A stretch of DNA of 6,123 bases from the NCBI GenBank assembly GCA_031277355.1, contig JAITMN010000253.1, forward strand, positions 1-6,123, read 5' to 3'. The translations under genes and the position numbers were made by a program. Origin of the DNA: Nevskiaceae bacterium (GTDB lineage Bacteria > Pseudomonadota > Gammaproteobacteria > Steroidobacterales > Steroidobacteraceae). Positions 1-5,454 of this stretch are shown piece by piece; position 1 is the first letter of the stretch; every line of letters begins with the position of its first letter. A model generated the notes under the pieces. It made no database searches and was not told the origin of the DNA. It worked only from the letters and a program-made list of their open reading frames with translations.

Positions 1-340
1 CGCACTCGGCGGCAACGACCGCTCGATGAATTTTTCACGCGAACAAACCAAGCAAACCCTGCGCCGCATCATCCAGATGTGTCTTGCGATAGACGCCAAA
101 GTCTTCCTCGCCGATCGCGCCGCAACCACCGACAACGACACTCCCTCCACCCCCTCGCTCTACGCCGAACTGGCCGCCGAAGAAGGCGTGACGCTGATCC
201 CCGCCCTGAACGAAGGCGTGGCCGGCGATGCGTCGCTATTGCTGTCGGACATGCAGCATCCCAACGCAGACGGCTACGCCATCATCGCTGCGCGGATGTT
301 GAAGGTGCTGGGGCCGGCGCTGCGGTCGGATGCGCGATAG
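1..340 (+). CDS. SGNH/GDSL hydrolase (TesA/arylesterase-like), C-terminal part
   Basis: This is the 3' end of a gene that begins before the window; the open frame enters at base 2 and ends at TAG 338-340, giving 112 visible residues. The first residues read ALGGND, the block III GGND signature of SGNH hydrolases, whose Asn helps form the oxyanion hole. Near the end, DMQHPNADGY (visible residues about 83-92) is block V with the catalytic Asp and His. The nucleophile Ser block (GDSL) and any signal peptide lie upstream and cannot be seen. Spacing and the helix after GGND resemble TesA, a periplasmic thioesterase/lysophospholipase/arylesterase, so hydrolysis of short esters or thioesters in the periplasm is likely. 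The substrate cannot be inferred. The neighbouring PIN toxin gene runs toward it, so the two are not co-transcribed. The family call is strong, the exact enzyme name is not. Confidence 0.85.
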   Translation, partial: ALGGNDRSMNFSREQTKQTLRRIIQMCLAIDAKVFLADRAATTDNDTPSTPSLYAELAAEEGVTLIPALNEGVAGDASLLLSDMQHPNADGYAIIAARMLKVLGPALRSDAR

Positions 341-508
341 GTGCGCCGCATGTAATACACCCGTGATGATTTTTCTTGTGGTAACGCACCGCAATTGCCA
401 GCTCGCCGCTTCGTATCGCCGCCGATTGCCGGCCGTCATGTTCTTGTGTCTGGGGCAGCAACCATTGGCCTTGTGCGGTTTGCACAGCAGGCAAATTAAT
501 TCAACTGC
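341..508. other. Convergent spacer, no supported gene
   Basis: These 168 bases lie between the stop codons of two convergent genes. Short open frames cross the region on both strands, but none shows a recognisable motif or ribosome binding site. There is a 5-bp hairpin (TGTGC 472-476 with GCACA 482-486) and a T-run at 369-373, but the two are not adjacent and do not form a convincing intrinsic terminator. Confidence 0.5.
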
Positions 509-1099
509 CTACAAATCAAAAAGCCTTTTCGCAGTTTTTACCAACCCATCTCGTTCCAGACGTTTCAGCAAAACTTCCGGTTCAGGTTGAATCGCTATAT
601 CCAGACGAAACTGCTGAAATGCCGCCCCAACTTCGGTCGGATGAGAAGCGCAAAGCGCGTCGAGAAAATCATCCGCCTTCTGTAACGCGATCCCCAGTTT
701 GGCAAGCGCATCCTTCCTGAAGTCTTTGATATTGCGCGACACCAACGTAACAGGAGCGCTATTGGGATAGGCGTTCGTTGCAACCAAGTGATAAGCGCAC
801 GCCGCAACATGCATATCTTTTGCGGACCGAACGGCAGACTCCACAGCTTTGAACTGAGCCTGAACGTCTTTCGTAGCCACCATGGCATTCGGGAGCGCGC
901 CGTTCATCCGCGCTTCGTTTTCCCTGGCCTGCGCCCTGGTTTTTTTGCGCCCCGTTTCGACCAATGCCCGGCTGACTTCATCAAGTATCAGCGGCGACCA
1001 GTGCAAAGCAATAAGACCCTGGTAGTCCAGATAGATAAACAAACCGCGCGTCGTCGCCGAAAACAACACATCGGCGTCGGCAACGACAGGAATACTCAC
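509..1099 (-). CDS. PIN-domain toxin (VapC-like ribonuclease), partner of upstream HTH antitoxin
   Basis: A 196-residue PIN-domain protein, most like the PIN_3-type branch of VapC-like RNases, which cleave RNA with Mg2+ held by conserved acidic residues. Visible candidates are D8 and D10 in VVADADVLFSA, E41 in LILDEVSRALVE, D95 in SAKDMHVAACAY and D126 in SRNIKDF. This order (N-terminal Asp, Glu, then Asp-x-His/hxxA helix, then a last Asp) is the PIN layout, so the active site looks complete. After the PIN core (about residues 5-145) comes a C-terminal extension of about 50 residues without a recognised motif. The start is GTG at 1099-1097, overlapping the antitoxin stop as GTGA, with GAGGAA 11 bases upstream. 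This implies translational coupling, antitoxin first, the usual TA arrangement. The RNA target is not readable from sequence. Confidence 0.82.
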   Translation of the reverse strand: MSIPVVADADVLFSATTRGLFIYLDYQGLIALHWSPLILDEVSRALVETGRKKTRAQARENEARMNGALPNAMVATKDVQAQFKAVESAVRSAKDMHVAACAYHLVATNAYPNSAPVTLVSRNIKDFRKDALAKLGIALQKADDFLDALCASHPTEVGAAFQQFRLDIAIQPEPEVLLKRLERDGLVKTAKRLFDL

Positions 1100-1614
1100 G
1101 ACGCGAAAATTTCCTCACTCAGTCCTTCGGACAGACGCTTGAGCGCTTTGGCTTGCCGCGCGCGTTCTTTGGCGTGCCATTGCATGACGACACTGCGAAG
1201 AACCCGGCGCTGGTTACCCACTTTTTGGTATAGCGCGATGGCGCCGGTGTCGATCAGCTTGACCATGTAGGGGCGGCTGACATTGACCAGTTGGGCCGCT
1301 TCTTCGGTGGTCAGCACAGATTCGGCCTCACGCGCCACTGTGAGCTGCCGGTTCACGACCATGTTGTCCGTTGTCAACTGCACATCGGCGTGCCCCAACA
1401 CTTCTGCAAGGTCTTGGGCAATGGCGTCGCGCGTTTTCTTGCTGAGCTTGATGTGGCGCTGCACTACGGACACGAAAGGTTCCACGGAAAATGACAAAGC
1501 CACCATCGGTGGGATCGTGACGGTCTTCTTGGCTCCGGCAGACGCCGACCGGCCAACAGCCGGAATGGCGCGCGGCTTCGTGACAGGGCAAGGTTTGGTG
1601 GTCATGCTAGGCAT
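1096..1614 (-). CDS. Excisionase/MerR-type HTH antitoxin
   Basis: A protein of about 172 residues with an excisionase-family (MerR-like) helix-turn-helix in its second half: LTTEEAAQLVNVSRPYM followed by VKLIDTGAI and the wing-like KVGNQRRVLRSVV (about residues 101-145 from the chosen start). The tail is basic, then ends acidic (LSEGLSEEIFAS), a plausible toxin-binding end. The first 100 residues have a low-complexity Lys/Pro/Thr/Ala-rich stretch and no family I recognise. It overlaps the PIN toxin gene by four bases, so it is inferred to neutralise that toxin and repress the operon. The frame extends upstream to TTG 1692, but that extension would translate the TCGA repeats. I prefer ATG 1614-1612 (ATG 1605-1603 is the alternative), although neither has a strong Shine-Dalgarno sequence. 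Confidence 0.75.
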   Translation of the reverse strand: MPSMTTKPCPVTKPRAIPAVGRSASAGAKKTVTIPPMVALSFSVEPFVSVVQRHIKLSKKTRDAIAQDLAEVLGHADVQLTTDNMVVNRQLTVAREAESVLTTEEAAQLVNVSRPYMVKLIDTGAIALYQKVGNQRRVLRSVVMQWHAKERARQAKALKRLSEGLSEEIFAS

Positions 1615-1625
1615 GGTAGCACAAT

Positions 1626-1652
1626 CTCGAAAAATTCGAAATTCTCGAAACC
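1626..1652 (-). promoter_or_regulatory. Putative autoregulatory operator: three phased TCGA nonamers
   Basis: Just upstream of the HTH antitoxin start, three 9-bp units follow each other without gaps: CTCGAAAAA (1626-1634), TTCGAAATT (1635-1643) and CTCGAAACC (1644-1652). Their TCGA cores begin at 1627, 1636 and 1645, exactly 9 bp apart, and the outer pair share TCTCGAAA (1625-1632 and 1643-1650). The location 12 bases from the start codon fits binding by the HTH antitoxin and repression of its own promoter. That binding is inferred. A possible extended -10 element (TGCTACCAT on the minus strand, 1617-1609) is weak. Confidence 0.5.
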
Positions 1653-1732
1653 AAACACCGGGGCCGCTGCCATGTCGCGGCGAGAGCATCAAGCAGACTG
1701 AGGATGTCCCCGAGCGTCAAGTTCGAGTGAAG

Positions 1733-1750
1733 CTCGACCAACTCGACCAA
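1733..1750. repeat. Tandem 9-bp repeat CTCGACCAA x2
   Basis: CTCGACCAA occurs at 1733-1741 and again at 1742-1750. An inverted partner, TCGAG at 1723-1727, faces CTCGA at 1733-1737 across five bases. The repeats lie in the divergent region upstream of the UPF0175 antitoxin, and their TCGA cores again repeat with 9-bp spacing. A second operator is possible but unproven. Confidence 0.5.
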
Positions 1751-1795
1751 GCCGCCGGCAGCCCAATCCTTGATGAAATCAGCTAGACTGACGCA

Positions 1796-2062
1796 ATGGA
1801 AGTTGTCGTTCACATGCCTGATTTCATTGCGCGGCAGTGGGGCGAAACACCGCATGCAATCAGCCGTCGCCTTGTCGAAGATGCGGTGATGGAGTGTTAC
1901 CGTGCTGGCCGCCTGTCGCTGCGGCAAGTGGGCTTGACGCTTGGTCTTGATTACTGGCAAACAGAAGCCTTTCTCAAGGAGCGCGGCCTGCCGTTGAACT
2001 ACTCCGCCGACGATCTTGAAGCCGACGTAGTCACTCTGGATAAAATCGCCTCACTCCAGTGA
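1796..2062 (+). CDS. UPF0175 family antitoxin
   Basis: An 88-residue protein with the full pattern of the UPF0175 family: a short N-terminal strand (MEVVVHMPDFIARQWG), a helix with VEDAVMECYRAGRLSLRQVG, a HTH-like stretch GLTLGLDYWQTEAFLKERGL, and the typical end LPLNYSADDLEADVVTLDKI. UPF0175 proteins are small antitoxins usually encoded just upstream of DUF3368 PIN toxins. That is the arrangement here: its TGA (2060-2062) overlaps the GTG start (2059-2061) of the toxin remnant. Length is normal and no residue appears lost, so the antitoxin frame is intact although its toxin is not. No clear ribosome binding site precedes ATG 1796. ATG 1814 (MPDFIARQ) is a possible later start but would remove the first strand. 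It may still act as a DNA-binding repressor or counter a related toxin elsewhere; that is inference. Confidence 0.82.
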   Translation: MEVVVHMPDFIARQWGETPHAISRRLVEDAVMECYRAGRLSLRQVGLTLGLDYWQTEAFLKERGLPLNYSADDLEADVVTLDKIASLQ

Positions 2063-2284
2063 GCATTGGAGTTTCCGACACGTCGCCACTGCACTATCTC
2101 CTCTTGTGTGGTGCCGATGGCGTTCTGCCGCTACGGCGTGCCAGTCGTTGGTACGCTGGGCCTGCTTGCCTCTGCCGCAGAGCGCGGATGGCTTGATCTG
2201 CCGCAAGTTCTCGAAACATTGCGACAAACCAATATCCGGCTCGATCCGGCGCTGCTCAAGGCGTTGCTTGAGCGGCGCGGCTAA
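2059..2284 (+). pseudogene. DUF3368 PIN-domain toxin remnant with internal deletion and frameshift
   Basis: Two parts of one DUF3368 (PIN) protein lie in different frames. From GTG 2059 the first frame reads SIGVSDTSPLHYLLL then CGADGVLPL, the family's N-terminal strand and helix with the first catalytic Asp (D7). It runs out of homology near 2130 and stops at TGA 2194-2196. From about 2129, the next frame reads RYGVPVVGTLGLL and continues through ERGWLDLPQVLETLRQTNIR to TAA 2282-2284, matching the family's C-terminal end (VxGTLGLL followed by the closing helices). The whole centre, with the remaining acidic catalytic residues, is absent. Compared with a usual length near 150-160 residues, I estimate 80-90 codons missing. 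A working nuclease is not possible, while the overlapping UPF0175 antitoxin remains intact. Confidence 0.8.
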
Positions 2285-2307
2285 CGAGGCGGGCGGACTT
2301 CGCTGAA

Positions 2308-2321
2308 CCCCTTGGAAGGGG
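2308..2321. terminator. Palindrome between convergent toxin remnant and tRNA-Ala
   Basis: CCCCTTGGAAGGGG is a perfect 14-bp palindrome that can fold as a 5-bp stem with a 4-base loop on either strand. It sits between the 3' end of the toxin remnant (+) and the 3' end of tRNA-Ala (-), where a bidirectional terminator would be expected. There is no proper T-run on either side, so the terminator call is weak. Confidence 0.3.
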
Positions 2322-2324
2322 AAT

Positions 2325-2400
<76 letters not shown>

Positions 2401-2421
2401 ACGGCGGGAAGAAGGGCCGCG

Positions 2422-2450
2422 AAGTTACGCGCCGCCCGGAACCGTGTCAA
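2422..2450 (-). promoter_or_regulatory. Putative sigma70 promoter of tRNA-Ala
   Basis: On the minus strand a perfect -35 hexamer TTGACA (2450-2445) is followed after 17 bases by TAACTT (2427-2422) as the -10. This -10 is weak (3 of 6), but spacing and position are right: transcription would begin about 15 bases before the tRNA. The discriminator CGCGGCCC is very GC-rich, as in stringently controlled stable-RNA promoters. The promoter lies just past the gltX stop, so tRNA-Ala can be made independently of gltX. Confidence 0.6.
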
Positions 2451-2466
2451 GGATTCGCGTAAGCGC

Positions 2467-3849
2467 TCACACCACCCGGTCGAGCCGCTCCAGCACTCGG
2501 CCCCGCCCCAGCACCGCCACCGTGGCGTCGATGGGCGGGGACACCGTCCCACCCGTCAGCGCCACGCGCAGCGGCTGGGCCACCTTGCCCAGCCCCAGCC
2601 CGCGGGCCGTCGCAAAATCGTTCAGCAGCCCGTGCAGCGCCGCGGCGGACCACTCCCCCTGCTCTGCCAGCGCCCCGCGCAACTGCCCCAGAACGGCGCG
2701 TGCGTCGGGCGTCAGGTGCTTGACCACCGCTTTCTCGTCCATCACCGGGTCGCGGAAGAAGAACAGACTCGAAGCGGCCATCTCCTTCATCGTCTTGGCC
2801 CGCTCGCGCAGCGCTTCGACCACACCATTCAGCAGCGCCGGGTCGGGCTCATTCACGCCCAGCATCGCCAACTGTTCGGCCAGCGCCGCCGTCAGCGTCG
2901 CCAGCGGCGCGCGGATGATGTGCTGCTGGTTCAGCCACAGCAGCTTCTCGGGGTTGAACGCCGCAGCGGACTTGTTCACGTCGGCGATTTCGAAGGCGTC
3001 GATCATCTGCTGGCGCGTGAAGAACTCCTGATCGCCATGGGACCAGCCCAGCCGCACCAGATAGTTCAGCAACGCATCGGGCAGATAGCCCTCGTTGCGA
3101 TATTCCAGCACGCTCACCGCGCCGTGCCGCTTGGAAAGCTTCGCGCCATCGGCACCGAGAATCATCGGCACATGCGCATACATCGGCGGCTTCGCGCCCA
3201 GCGCGCGCAGCATGTTGATCTGGCGCGGCGTGTTGTTCAGATGGTCGTCACCGCGAATCACCTGCGTGACGCCCATGTCCATGTCATCCACGACAACGCA
3301 GAAGTTGTAGGTGGGGTTGCCATCGGAGCGCTGGATGATCAGGTCATCCAGTTCGGCGTTCTGAAACACCGTGCGGCCATGCACCTGGTCATTCACCACC
3401 ACTTCGCCTTCCAGCGGATTGGCAAAACGGATCACCGGCGTGACGCCCGGCGGCGGCGTGGCGGTGCTGTTGCGCCAGCGACCGTCGTAACGCGGCTTTT
3501 CCTTGCGCGCCAACTGCGCCTCGCGCATCGCGTCCAGTTCTTCCTTCGAGCAGTAGCAGCGATAGGCCAGGCCCTGATCCAGCATCTGCGCGATCACTTC
3601 GCGGTAGCGGTCGTAGCGCTGCGTCTGGAAGTACGGTCCCTCGTCCTCGGCAAGGCCCAGCCAGCGCATGCCATCGAGGATCACGCGCACGGCCTCGTCG
3701 GTGGAGCGCTCGCGGTCGGTGTCCTCCACGCGCAGGATGAAGCGCCCGCCGTGACGGCGCGCCTGCAACCACGAGAACAACGCCGTGCGCACGCCGCCGA
3801 TATGCAGCATGCCGGTGGGGCTGGGGGCAAAACGGGTGACGACGCTCAT
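2467..3849 (-). CDS. gltX: Glutamyl-tRNA synthetase
   Basis: A 460-residue class I aminoacyl-tRNA synthetase that attaches glutamate to tRNA-Glu in the cytoplasm, using ATP. It starts RFAPSPTGMLHIGG, carrying the HIGH-type signature (H16-G19), and has the KMSKS-type loop KLSKR at 237-241. Between them, YNFCVVVDDMDMGVTQVIRG (181-200), followed by DDH, is the strongly conserved GluRS core. The C-terminal anticodon-binding helical domain fills about residues 320-460 and ends with the usual GKVAQPLRVALTG segment. Length is slightly short but within the family. The insertion keeps C98 and C100, but the two other zinc ligands of the E. coli enzyme (Cys125, His127) are W125 and N127, so zinc binding is probably lost. 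ATG 3849 is the natural start, although no strong ribosome binding site precedes it. tRNA-Val ends 55 bases upstream in the same direction, so the two may be co-transcribed. Confidence 0.97.
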   Translation of the reverse strand: MSVVTRFAPSPTGMLHIGGVRTALFSWLQARRHGGRFILRVEDTDRERSTDEAVRVILDGMRWLGLAEDEGPYFQTQRYDRYREVIAQMLDQGLAYRCYCSKEELDAMREAQLARKEKPRYDGRWRNSTATPPPGVTPVIRFANPLEGEVVVNDQVHGRTVFQNAELDDLIIQRSDGNPTYNFCVVVDDMDMGVTQVIRGDDHLNNTPRQINMLRALGAKPPMYAHVPMILGADGAKLSKRHGAVSVLEYRNEGYLPDALLNYLVRLGWSHGDQEFFTRQQMIDAFEIADVNKSAAAFNPEKLLWLNQQHIIRAPLATLTAALAEQLAMLGVNEPDPALLNGVVEALRERAKTMKEMAASSLFFFRDPVMDEKAVVKHLTPDARAVLGQLRGALAEQGEWSAAALHGLLNDFATARGLGLGKVAQPLRVALTGGTVSPPIDATVAVLGRGRVLERLDRVV

Positions 3850-3882
3850 CGTGTGTGCAATGGGATCATTTCAAGTGGCGAA

Positions 3883-3898
3883 CCCGGCAAGCGCCGGG
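3883..3898. other. GC-rich stem-loop between tRNA-Val and gltX
   Basis: CCCGGC (3883-3888) and GCCGGG (3893-3898) form a perfect 6-bp stem with a 4-base loop, extendable by two G-U pairs in the minus-strand transcript. It begins a few bases after the encoded CCA of tRNA-Val. No T-run follows, so I read it as a processing or partial attenuation structure between the tRNA and the gltX message rather than a true terminator. Its role is inferred. Confidence 0.4.
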
Positions 3899-3904
3899 CC
3901 GAAA

Positions 3905-3979
3905 TGGTGGGCGGTACAGGGCTTGAACCTGTGACCCCTGCCGTGTGAAAGCAGTGCTCTACCGCTGAGCTAACCGCCC
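3905..3979 (-). tRNA. tRNA-Val (anticodon CAC)
   Basis: A complete 75-nt cloverleaf on the minus strand with encoded CCA. The acceptor arm is GGGCGGT/ACCGCCC and the D arm GCTC-AGCGGTA-GAGC. The anticodon stem CTGCT/GGCAG encloses loop TTCACAC, giving anticodon CAC, which reads GTG. The T arm is ACAGG-TTCAAGC-CCTGT and the discriminator is A73. It leads the cluster with gltX and tRNA-Ala. Confidence 0.97.
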
Positions 3980-3996
3980 ATTGACGAAGGGGCGCA

Positions 3997-4025
3997 AGTC
4001 TACGCAGACGCGCCCCCGCAGGCAA
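3997..4025 (-). promoter_or_regulatory. Putative sigma70 promoter of tRNA-Val (and possibly gltX)
   Basis: The minus strand has TTGCCT (4025-4020, 4 of 6 matches to the -35 consensus), a 17-base spacer and TAGACT (4002-3997, 4 of 6 matches to -10), followed by the GC-rich discriminator TGCGCCCC. The position upstream of tRNA-Val is right, and the discriminator resembles stable-RNA promoters. The promoter overlaps the hairpin that follows the MFS gene. Confidence 0.5.
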
Positions 4026-4040
4026 ATTCCGTTGCGGGGG
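4013..4040. terminator. Strong hairpin directly after MFS stop codon
   Basis: CCCCCGCA (4013-4020) and TGCGGGGG (4033-4040) are perfect 8-bp complements around a 12-base loop, abutting the MFS stop codon at 4041-4043. It could end the minus-strand transcript or protect its 3' end. There is no T-run downstream, so this is not a classical intrinsic terminator. Confidence 0.45.
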
Positions 4041-5441
4041 TCAGTGCCCCGACCCCGCTCCGGCCCCCGCCCCGCCCTGGTAGCGGGGAATGTGCGAGGG
4101 GATCAGGAAGAACGACAGCGTCGTGATGAAGGCGCAGATGGCGACGAACCAGAAGAACAGGTTCACGCCCGGCAGCGGCTGCATGTTGAAGTAGGCCGTG
4201 GCGACGATGGGGCTCAGCACCGCACCGATGCGCGACACCGTCTGCGCCATGCCCACCGCCGAGCCGCGAATCTCGGTGGGATAGGAGTGCGCGCTCACCG
4301 CATACATGAACGCCTGCATGCCGTTGATCGACATGCCCACGATGAAACTGAACAGCAGCACGCTGAACACGGCCGGACTGCCCGAACCGATCAGCAGCAC
4401 ACCGAGCATCGCTGTGCCCAACACGCCGATGAACGCCAGCCCCGAACCCACCCAGCGCGAGCCGAACCAGCGAATCAGGAACGCGCCACCGATGGAGCCA
4501 AAGAACGCACCAATCGAGAACAGCGACAGCGCAGTGCCCGCCGCTTCCACCGGCACACGATCCTCCGGCAGCAACACCTTCAGGTAGTTGGTGTACATGT
4601 AAAGCACGAAGCTGTTGAACGAGAAGGCGATCCAGATCAAAAGCGTGGCGCGCCAGAAATAGCTGTTCCAGATCATCACCAGCCAGTTGCTGGAACGCTT
4701 GCCTTCTTCCTGCACGACGAAGTTCTCGGTGCCGTCGAAGCGCTTCTCGCCCAGCAAACGGTTCAGCAGCTTGGCGAGCTTGGCATGCTGATCCGGACGC
4801 TGCGACAGATACTTCGGCGATTCGGGCAGCAACATGCCAAAGCAGATGAACAGCGCCAGCGGCACCAGACCGCCGATCAGGAACATCTTCTGCCATTCTT
4901 CCACATGGCTGTTGGCGAAACCGGCCAGCGAACCGCCCACCGGCACCGATGAAATCACCAGCGCAACGATCACGCTGCGCACGCGGGCTGAAGTCCACTC
5001 GGAAATCAGCGTCGTGGCCAGCGGCGTAACGCCACCCATGCCAAGGCCGGTGACGAAACGCCAGATCGTCATCTTGCTGATCGTCGCTTCAGCCGTTTCC
5101 GGCGTGCCCGCCTGAGCCGCCATGTAGCACAGCACCGAACCCACGCACAGAAAGGCCAGACAGGTGATGTAGGACCTCTTGCGGCCGATGCGATCACCCA
5201 GCCAGCCCAGCGTCACCGAACCCACGGCCATGCCGACGAGACCGGCGGTGTTGATCGGCCCGAGGCTGGCGCGCGAGATGCCCCAATCCGTCACCAGATG
5301 ATTGCCCACATGCCCCATCAGGAACAGGTCGAAGCCATCGGTGAGCATGATGATCATCATCATGATCGTGATACCGAAGGGCATCCAGAAATACTTGGCG
5401 GAATTGATGACCTCGCCAACGTCTACCGTCTTTTTGTCCAT
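4041..5441 (-). CDS. MFS transporter, AAHS family (aromatic/organic acid:H+ symporter)
   Basis: An inner-membrane protein of about 466 residues with roughly 12 hydrophobic segments, which would import an organic acid with protons. The first membrane segment contains LTDGFDLFLMG; the DGxD motif is the hallmark of the AAHS family (PcaK, BenK), where both aspartates matter for transport. The loop between segments 2 and 3 carries GWLGDRIGRKR, the general MFS signature, and LLPESPKYLSQRP follows segment 6. It ends with a Gly/Ala-rich tail (RYQGGAGAGAGSGH). Substrates in this family include benzoate, 4-hydroxybenzoate and related acids; the one used here is unknown. ATG 5441 has GAGG 11 bases upstream. 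GTG 5450, only two bases after that GAGG, would add three residues. It begins within 15 bases of the dehydrogenase stop, so the two form an operon. Confidence 0.9.
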   Translation of the reverse strand: MDKKTVDVGEVINSAKYFWMPFGITIMMMIIMLTDGFDLFLMGHVGNHLVTDWGISRASLGPINTAGLVGMAVGSVTLGWLGDRIGRKRSYITCLAFLCVGSVLCYMAAQAGTPETAEATISKMTIWRFVTGLGMGGVTPLATTLISEWTSARVRSVIVALVISSVPVGGSLAGFANSHVEEWQKMFLIGGLVPLALFICFGMLLPESPKYLSQRPDQHAKLAKLLNRLLGEKRFDGTENFVVQEEGKRSSNWLVMIWNSYFWRATLLIWIAFSFNSFVLYMYTNYLKVLLPEDRVPVEAAGTALSLFSIGAFFGSIGGAFLIRWFGSRWVGSGLAFIGVLGTAMLGVLLIGSGSPAVFSVLLFSFIVGMSINGMQAFMYAVSAHSYPTEIRGSAVGMAQTVSRIGAVLSPIVATAYFNMQPLPGVNLFFWFVAICAFITTLSFFLIPSHIPRYQGGAGAGAGSGH

Positions 5442-5454
5442 CAGGTTCACTGCC

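Noticed and set aside
340..390. GGTGCG (340-345) and CGCACC (385-390) as a terminator after the hydrolase
   Set aside because: The 39-base loop is too long and no T-run follows the stem.
282..494. Minus-strand frame with a CxxC pair (HHGCITCGAP)
   Set aside because: It overlaps the conserved block V of the SGNH hydrolase on the other strand, has no ribosome binding site or known family, and the single CxxC is not enough.
1096..1692. Longer HTH antitoxin beginning at TTG 1692
   Set aside because: The extra 26 residues would translate the phased TCGA operator-like repeats and have no good ribosome binding site; ATG 1614 is more plausible.
3981..4952. Plus-strand open frame of 323 residues and a minus-strand frame of 332 residues
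   Set aside because: Both are shadows of the AAHS transporter gene; their compositions are low-complexity and carry no domain signature.
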